64,000 nucleotides of DNA, taken from positions 7,649,104 to 7,713,103 of the forward strand of contig CM034613.1 of the NCBI GenBank assembly GCA_020091685.1. Direction: 5' to 3'. Below the pieces are notes generated by a model. It made no database searches and was not told where the DNA came from. It was given only the letters and a program-made list of their open reading frames with translations. Both the position numbers and the translations under genes were made by a program. Positions 12,901 through 22,900 of the stretch are shown here, piece by piece. Within the stretch, counting starts at the first letter, position 1. Each line of letters begins with the position of its first letter. Source of the DNA: Lutjanus erythropterus (lineage: Eukaryota; Chordata; Actinopteri; Lutjaniformes; Lutjanidae).

Positions 12901-15900
12901 TTGAATAACATGCGTCAGTGCGTCTCAGTTGTTTGACAGGAAGACTCATGCGACACTTGTAGTACTTTGAACTTCTCAGACCAGCAAATGTTGGCATAAA
13001 GAAAGCCTTACTCTGCTTCTACAGCAATGGTTTGACTTGGAAGTTAGTTTAAATGTAAGATATGCTACTTATTATCATTATTTGTCATTGTTATTCCAAG
13101 AAGTTTCTGATAATTATTGTGGGTAAATCAACTAGTAATTAGTTAAGGTAATTAATAATTTAGATGTTAGATTATTCAACTAATTGCTTGGTGCAGCCCA
13201 AGTGTTACTTTTGGTTCCCAGTCAAATTAGAGTATGTTACTTAACACCATTTGTGGTGAAAGCTGATAATATTTTCGGTATAAAATGGCCTGTGTAGAAG
13301 ACGGGTATTTATACTACTTCCCATTGCATGCCCCATTAAACCTCAGTTATGACTGTGTGCAGCAGGTCTAACATTAACAGTAGATAATAGTGACATCTAG
13401 TGGCAGTAGAGTGATTTTTACAACACACAGCAGATGGATTTTGACTGAAACAGAGCTGTTTGAGGACATAACAGTGGGGATGAAGGACCACATGGCTGCT
13501 TCCTAATAACACATTTAAACACATCCGAAACTCTGTATTTAAGCTGGTTAATGACAGAGCAGCACCCCCAGGAGGTGATATAAATATTTCCAAGATGCAA
13601 CCACATGATTGTATGGGCAACTGCGTGTTTCTGATACTTTCATGACTCTTCTGATTATTACATGTGACAGTACCTGCACTGATGCAACCTCTTCCTTGGT
13701 CAGATGGTGGTCCTCGCTCAGCAGGCTGGCGGGACCATGGTGGTCCAGGTGAGAGCCGTCGAAGGAAGTTCGATTTCGACTTCCGGGACTCCGAGGGTCA
13801 CGGTGGTGGCCGCCGGCGTGCAGGCAGTGACGGACTGGAGGATGACAGGGACGGCCTGCCCGAGTGGTGTACGGATGAGGAGGATGGGGAAATGGGCACT
13901 TTTGACTCGTCTGGAGCTTTCATGCCTATGAAGGTGTGTTTTTTGTTTTGTCTTTTGGCCAGGTTGTCCTAACAAAAGTGCAAGTCTGATATTTTCACAT
14001 TTCAGCCAGTGATATTTCTATTATTGTTAGCCCTTGTGAATGTCCATGAACATTTGTTTCATATTTCCTCTCCTTCTCCTTGTCTTCCTCTATCAGAAGA
14101 GTGGCAAGGAGACAATCCTGGAGGAGGAGTTGGAGTTTAAGGGGATAGAAGAGGAGGAAGAGGAGGAGAGCCTCGCTGATACCGAGAGGAACAGTGCTGA
14201 AGGAGACAAGGACAAGGGTGAGTAAAGACGTTTCTTTATTTGATTATATTAGAAATCACCAATCACAACTTTCCAGAGCTCAAAAGAATTCTCTCTCTTG
14301 TTATTTGTTTACAGTCTAATCACGCACAGGTGCAATGGGATATGTAGGCTTTTCTATACTAGCCTTATTGATACAGACTTGACTTTGTAAAAGTAAAATC
14401 AAACTGTTGATAAAACTGATAAAATGGACTACAATATATGAGCCTTTTGCACCCTGAACATGCAAAACAGCAGCTTGATTACACTTTGTCCTGAGAGTAT
14501 TTCCTAGTTGATCACAGGCCCAGGAGGAATTCATTACTAATGACCGTCGTCATCATACTGAATGATTTTTTTTTTCTTTTCCTGTCCTCCCCGTACAGAG
14601 AGTAAAGAAGCTGGCTCTGCTGTAGGGGATGGTGAGACGAAGCCAGCGTCACCCTCCTCCTCTCCTCCAGTCCACTCTGCCCCTCCGTTCGCGGAGCCTC
14701 GGCCCAGCAACGCTGGCACAGTGGTGGACAACCCTCAGCTGAACAACAGCCACCCTGTCAAGGCCAGCAGCACACCCAGTGAAGGTAAACCTCATTCCAG
14801 GTCATTTTGTGTTCAAGTAGACTTTTGTGCCACCAGCAACACAAGACTAGATTCATTGAGTAGCCGTATGATATCCATTTATTTATTTAGGCTATTTCTG
14901 TTTTTTCTGACCCCTGAATCTAATTGTAGGATGTGAGTGATCAAACAGAAATAAACAAGAAACAGTAATTCAACTAGTGACTAAGAGAAAAAATAAAAAT
15001 AAAAATAAAAAAATAAAAAATATTTTATTACTTATTTATTTAACAGGGACAGAAAGCATTATTTAACATCTGTTTAGAATACATGATGTAAATATGCCAG
15101 AGTTAGCAAGAATGCTAATTTAAATTTGAAGTCCATAGACAGGTAACAGAAAAAAAAACAGCAAAAAACAAATTATCACTACACTACAAAACATTATATT
15201 GTGTCAAACTCTACATATCACTAGCAAACACATTTTGAGTGTCTATCGAGTATCTAGATTGGATTATATAGATGTTCTGAACAGATTTAGGCTTTTTATT
15301 GAGCAATGAGTTTGAATTCAGCTAACTAAAGTGTTCAGTTTTTTTCACTTGCTGCTTTGTGTTTGTGTTACATTAAAGGCTTCACAGGAATGCCACCAAT
15401 ATTCATTTGTCTCTGCATTTGTCATATTTATCTACAGCATTAAGGCAGCATTGAAAAATGCAAAATACCGAATGGATGACTTAAATATTTTGTCAAACTT
15501 GACAGCAGTTGTACACATTTTTGTCACTTTCTGTCAGTGGATCAGTTGGAAAAGTTGGAAGGGGAGAATATAGGGCTGGAACAGTGACATATTCAAAACT
15601 TCAAAAATAAAATGGTTGAAAACGAACTGAACTGAAAAAGGAAACATGGGCATGGAAACACTTGTATTGAAGAAACTTGTTAAACTTCTATTTTTTTAGC
15701 CTGATAGAAAAAAACAAGAGTCCATAAAAGATGGGCAGGAGCTGGTGTCCGTACGAACCTCATATTGACAGACTCTCAGCAATAAACACAAGCTGAAAAT
15801 GTTTTCTTGACCTTTAAATCCTTTTTGGAAGCAATGGGGCGACCAGCGCTGTGGATGATTCTTTTAAAGAGTTAACTTCCAAACCAGCACTGCCCAAACA

Positions 15901-16876
15901 TTTGGCTATTCATACTTTTTTCTTGGATAACAACATTCTGGTCTGAAGCTTTTAGTCTCGCCTGGCTCTGCAAGTTTACAGCTTTTGGCTTCCTGCATTC
16001 AGCCAAGCTCTTTTAGTCACTGGACAGTGAGTGTGTGGGAGGAAATTCAGCCACGTTGATATTTTGGTTTGATACACAATATGTTTATCCCCAGACATTT
16101 AATATCTTGTTTACTGAACCCGCTGTCCCTGCTGTATCAGATAGAGAGCCAGTAGGTGGCTTGACTCCCCTTCCAACATCCAACATCATCATCCCGTAAA
16201 TAGAAATACTAAAAATAGCCCCCATTGTTTTACTAATGTTTCTTCTTCTTGTTTTTGTGTCAGACGCGGCTCCAGCAGGGGGCTCCAAGGCCCAGCTGAG
16301 CCCCAGCGCTGTCACCACCTCCTCCAGTCTGCCTCCCCCGCCCCCTTCCTCTGCTGCTCCTCTCCTCCCTCCATCTGGAGGAGACACCGAGGACGATGAG
16401 GGCATGAAGCACCTGCAGCAGGTAGGAACAACAGGAGGCTCACTTCATTACACTACATTACAAAAACATCTGAGCCAGTTTCCAAATGGTATTTTCTGGA
16501 TACACAGACCAAATGTTGGGAATCTAAAGGGTTACTTTTTCATCTAAAAAAAATAATGAAACTCAAAATAATAAGACAATTTAATGGTCCTATATTGAAT
16601 GTAAATGACCACTAGCTCATTCCACCATTCATGGTTGGTGCTGAAGAAAAAGATTGTTTCAGGTCCAAAACCTTTGGCTGGTTCAAAGAGTTCAGGTTAT
16701 ATACAGTTTTACAGGGAATCACAGTAAGATTAGAATGCAAATTCCAGGAGGAAAGTGTGTTTCTGCAATCAAGAAGGACACACCTTGTATTGAAAAGCCA
16801 CAGACTAAAAGGGAGAGCAGTTGTGAGTAAGTAAGGTGTGAGTTTAGGGGACAACTGAACCAATAAAACAAAAGTA

Positions 16877-16921
<45 letters not shown>

Positions 16922-19900
16922 AGGAGGCAGAGAAGATGGTGGCATCACTTCAGGACACTTCTTTGGAGGAGGAGTGTTTCACCCAGGCTCTGCAGCAGCA
17001 GCAGGAGAGCAGGAACACAGCAGCTGCTCTGCCGCTGTCACATGAGGCTGCCATGAAGTGGTTCTACAAGGACCCACAGGGAGAGATCCAGGGTACACTC
17101 ACACACTGTGGCCTTGACACTCACTTGCACAGTCATACATTCAAGCATAGAGTATTGATTCATAGATATTGCTACAGTCTGAGCTATTTTAAGTCAGGTA
17201 GACTTATTTCGCTACCTCTTTGACTCCCACCACCAGGCCCATTCACTACAGTGGAGATGTGCGAGTGGTTCCAGGCTGGCTACTTCACCATGACCCTGCT
17301 GGTGAAGCGGGGCTGCGACGAGGGCTTCCAACCCCTGGGGGACGTCATCAAGATGTGGGGCCGCGTGCCCTTCGCCCCAGGGCCCTCCCCGCCGCCCCTG
17401 CTGGTGAGACAGCCACCACCAACGCAGCGCCCGCAGCCCACCCGGGGGCCCGCTGGGACTGTGAGTCAGAGCTCAGCCAACGTAGAGGATGGGGAAGGGA
17501 GGATGCAGAGGAGAGGGAAGATTGATAGACAGGTCACGGTAAAAGACCAATGATTAATTCAAAAAATCCAATTCAGTTGAACATAATGGGCTCCATTTGA
17601 AAGTTTTTGAAATTACCCCCACTTAACTTTAAGACACAAAACTTTGTTATCATTTTAATTGTTTTACAGTTATCTTAATCACCCCTGTAGGAAGTGGGAA
17701 AGAGAGATCCATTCACACTATATTCATAGAAACACATAATGCAGCAGCCACCAGTTAAAGTCACTGGTTGCATGAAAGCTTCAGATTAGTGGAGCGGAAC
17801 AGGGCAGGTCCCATACAGCATTTAATGATACATTTACACACTAGATAAAGATATTTCCTGTATGGTCAGTTTGTAACATATGTCTTTGTGCTGAAGACAC
17901 CTAGATTTGTTGGTCACCACAGTCTGTGGTTACAAACAATATACAGCACAGTTTCCTGATGGCTGCATGTAGAAATATAAAACCTACCACAGTTATTTCT
18001 TAGACTTAGCCCACTCTGTATGAAAAGCTTTTATAAGTTTTGATATCTTGAGTTTGAAGGTGCACTGTACTGACCCGTGATTGCTTTCTTCATTGCAGGG
18101 AAACCTGGACCAGGAGCGCCTGAAAAAGCAACAGGAGCTGGCAGCAGCAGCAGCTCTTTATCAACAGCTCCAACAGCAGCAGCTATTCCAGCTCATTAAC
18201 AGGTAGGCCATGTCTGGACTAGTGTGCATGAATTTGTGTTTGTGTCCCAGTTTCTATCATTTTCTGTCAGAGGAGATTTTGACTTTCTGTCGGGCTTTGC
18301 TCCGTCTGTTCCAGGTGCAGTGAGCAGGGTATGATGCCTTCGATGAACAGGTCGATGTCAGTGCCAGATACAGGGTCCATGTGGGACATGCATACCTCAG
18401 CTTCACAGCCGTCAGGTATGTTCTACACTAGCAGTGGGAGATGTAATCATTTCTTAGGTGCATCGTGATTCTCTCTTGAAATTTGAACTTTAAAACCCAA
18501 TTCTCAATGTTACGATCACCTGTAAAAAATTTGTAAGACCGGAATGAAATCTTGAGGTGATTCCCACCCTATTCTACACTGCAACTGGGTGTGCATGCAA
18601 GTACACAATAGTCATGTTTCGGTGCCTACCTCGTTTTTAGGGTTACGGTTCTGTGCAGCAGGGAAAATTGGTAAAAAGCAGTAAATTATTTTGAAAAAGC
18701 TTAAACATTTAACAGTGGCCCATTGTCCATAATTATTACTGTAACAGTTAAGGCACTCATATACTGATATATTGTCCATAAGAAGAACTCAGAAGACTCA
18801 GACCTATTAATAATTCTTGAACAGCTTGTGCTCGTTTATACAGAGCTGCACAGTGGACGGACTAACACGCACACATGAAGGCATATTGTAGCAGAGCTCA
18901 GGCTCTTTGACCTGATGTGTAAATTCTGTATTCTCAGACTGAATGTGGTCACATATCCACTGAGATAAACACTCCTCTAACTTCAGGTATTGCCTTGGTC
19001 TGAAACTGCAGAGGCTGTCCAAACACTGTGGGGAGAAGGTCTCCCCTTCCACTGTTTTTTGTTGCCTTCTGCTAATCAGAAACATTCTGGTGATGCCGTC
19101 ATTTACACTGGCATTGTGCCACTGAACAGAGTTTGCACACAGTTTTGTCTTTGCCCATTTTAACTGTAACTAACCAGGAGCAACGACACAACATGAGTTT
19201 GTCTAACCAGGCCAAGCCAGCTAGCATGCTACAGCTGATGAATAACAACTGGTGCACTGCCAGAACATTCTGGGCAAAACTTGCGGTCTAGAATTTCAGT
19301 TCCACTTGTGCAAGTAGTAGATATAAATTCACAAACAACACAAGAACACTGTACTTAAAGATCCTAAAGTAACGTAAATTATATCTTCATGTAGGCGGTG
19401 AAGCCAGTCTTTGGGACATAACAATGAATCCTTCTACTCAGGGTCCAACTCTCGAACAGCTTCAAAAGGTGAGTTTTGACATAACACACAAATTTACTCC
19501 CTACATTTTTTGTTGTATTCATTGTCTTCACTGTTAACAGATGAAACGTTTCAATTAAAATGATTTAAAGAACTTGTTATTGCTTGTGAGGCAAATTCTT
19601 AGCAATGTTAGCAGGCACAAAAACTGTAATCATAACTGTTTGTGCAAATGTAAAGCCAGGGTTTAGCAAAACTTTTTCTTTTTAACCTCATTTTTTTCCG
19701 ATGTCTTCCCTTCAGCTCCAGCAGGAGAGGCGAGACGCTGAACTCAGGGCGAAGCGTGAGGAGGAGGAGCAGCGTAAGAGGAGGGAGGAGAAGAGGAGGC
19801 AACAGGAGGAGCAGAAGAGGAGGGAGGAGGAGGAGCTCTTTAGACGCAAGCAGGTGAGATGAAGGAAGGAGAATTTTTTACATTTCCTGTTTTCCCTGTC

Positions 19901-22900
19901 TGTTACCTTGAGCTGTAAATATTTAGACCACGTTTTTTAGAATTTGTACCAGGACATTTTTGTTTTTTGTAAGAAGAAATGTTTAACCTTTCATGATAAA
20001 GACTTGGCTCATTAAAACTGAAATACTCTAGGCACAGTTGTGTTTTAATTTTGAGTGTATATATGCTTTGTGTCATCCACTTTGCTATCACAAGTGGTTA
20101 TTGTCATAATAAATTAAACGGTGTGAAGACATGCAAAAAAAAAAGGCTCTTCAGGGTAATAACTACTGCTATGAAGTGTTGACCTCTGTCATATCTTCCT
20201 GTAGTGTCGTCAGCAGCAGGAACTGATCATGAAGTTGCTGCAGCAGGCGCCCCAGCAGCAGGGTCCTGGGGCAGGTGGCTCAGGCTGGAGCGGGGCTCCC
20301 TCCTCTGGGCTTGCCAAGGCAGGAAAGCCCCAGGCTCTGGCTCTGCTGGAGATGCAGCAGGAGGCGGAGAGGCTCCTGAAGCAGCAGCAGCAGCAGCAGA
20401 GAGCCCAGCAACAGAGAGACCGCGTGAGTCTCAGCAGCTTAAATTATACGTTTCTAAAGTTTCATGCGGAGAGAATGCGAATAGAAAATGGCACGTTACA
20501 TTTGTCATAATGATCTCTCAATCTGTTTCCAGCACTCTGGCATGTCGATGGGGAGCTCATCCATGGGCGGGCAGTGGGTGGACGGTGTTGGAATGTGGGG
20601 CGGGCCTGGAGGCATGGAGGGTAAGGGTGGCAGTGGAGGCTCTTCAGGCAGCATGGGCATGTGGGACGAGGCTGTGAAGAACCAGGCTGGCCTGCGTGGC
20701 AACAGCAACAACAACATGGGCTTGAAGAACAGCCGCAGCAGTCCTTCCCTCAGGTACGTGAGACCAGACTAAAGAAAATAAAAAACATGTTGGATGGCCT
20801 ATTATAAAAAAATACTGTAGATACTGGCAGATTTTAATATTAATCTGTACGTGTATATCTTTTAGTTGACAAACATATTTGATGTTCATTGAACCCTGTA
20901 TGTCCTGCAGCGATCAGTACATGATGCGTCGTAAGCGTACAGACGAGGAGGAGAAGCTGCTGAAGCTGCTGCAGGGCATGAAGCCTCAGGACGGCTTCAC
21001 CACCTGGTGTGAACAGATGCTGCACGCTCTCAACACCTCTGCCAACAACTCCTCCTCCTCTCTGGATGGTAGGCTGCTCCACCTTTACGTATTCAGCAGT
21101 GTCACGGGTGAAGAGAGTTCACCCTCAGCTTAGATAGCTGATTGCAGTGTGTTAAAATAAAATAAAATAAAATACAACACATTTTAGTACTTACATGCTA
21201 AAATGTAAATGTATCTCAACATCTTTGCCCACATTTCCAGCATCGCTAACCATTTAAATGTCTTTTATTAAGTTGCCACAATTGTGGCATACCTGAAGGA
21301 GGTGGAGTCTCCCTATGCAGTGCTGGACTTCATCCGGTCCTACCTAGGGGACACAGTGGAAGCCAAAGAGTTCGCCAAACAGTTTCTGGAGCGACGTGCC
21401 AAACAGAAAGCCAACCAACAGAGACAGCAGCAGCAGGTAGGTCTGGAGCTTGAAAGGTCTTTGAAGTCAAGCGCAGCATATGTCAAAAACATAACCTGTT
21501 GGATACACCCCAGTCAGTGCCAACACTGAGGAATGGAAAACAGCCACTTACTGGCTCAAATTCTGACATAGACTTCCTTCTCTCTGTGTGGAAGCTGGAA
21601 TGGCCATCATGTCTTAAGTAAGAACAGCTCTGACCTCAACACAAAAACTATGCTATTTAACTATTTTTATATAGAGGAAACTTCATTTTATTTTTATTTT
21701 TAACTTGTTCACTGGCTGCTAAACATTGCAAGAGGCCAAATAATTCAAAATACGCGCAGAGTCTATTTTTGATGGATGCTGCATCAGTTAGCACAGAGCA
21801 GATCAAACGGGCAGGAAGTCAGACACAGAAAAGGCAGGGAGAATCTGGTCAGTTTTCAAAATAAAAGACCCTGTGCAGACTCACAAACAAAAAGACAGAC
21901 AGAAAAGAAACTATTTAACCACATAGTCTGCTTATCCACGGTAGAAGCACAATGAGCAAAGAAACAGAACCTAATCAACAAAATCTGAGCAAGTAAACAT
22001 AATTAGGCAGGCAGAATGCTCTGCTGTTGAAATGCATCTGAAACACTGCTGGTGGGGCTTGTAGCTGTGCAGAGGACAGATCAGAACCGTAGCGGCTATA
22101 ATAATATATCTTTTGACAGATTATGTCAAAGCATTCAGTTTTAATTCTTAGGCAAAATTCTCTATAAAAGCTAAAGTATATTTACAAAGTTTGTTTGATG
22201 TACTTACAGAATGCAGCAATGTGAAGTTATCAATATCAGCCATGAAAAGCAGATTATTACCAATTATAGGTATCAGCTCAGAGTGTGTTATTTTAATTGT
22301 GACCATCGTAAATTCCTCCTCTTCTTTTCTTTATGTGTCCCAGTTATCAAAGGAAGTGGCTGGATTGAACATGAACTTCCCTCTGCAGGTAAATACATAT
22401 GTGCCTCTTGACTGTAAAAGCAGCAGTGAAGTTGAGATGTTAGTGAGCACAGTGGTCTTGTTTTGTCTCCACTGCTACAATAACTGCCCTCCATTAAACA
22501 AACAGTAAGAACCTAATGTTACAGTTTTATGTCACTTCAAGGCTCCACCAAAATATATTATATAATTGTCAGCAACTTCAGATACATTTTTCTTTTACAT
22601 TACTAATATGAATACAACTGGAAGAACTTTCAAACAAAATAATGCTGTCATGAGCGCAAGTTAGCAATAAGGTTTTTGTTAAACATTAAAAGAGTAACCT
22701 CAGGCTATGACAAAAAGGGCCATCATGACTTCAAAAAAAGCTACAAAATGAATAAATTTTGTTTTTGTTTTGTCATAAATGCTAATACCATTGAGGTTGT
22801 CTAGACATTTTTATGATGGTCTTCACTTCTCTTGTCTTTTTTTTTAGGACTCAATGCGAGGTATGAATCCAAGCACCCTGCAGTCCATGTTTCAAGCCAA

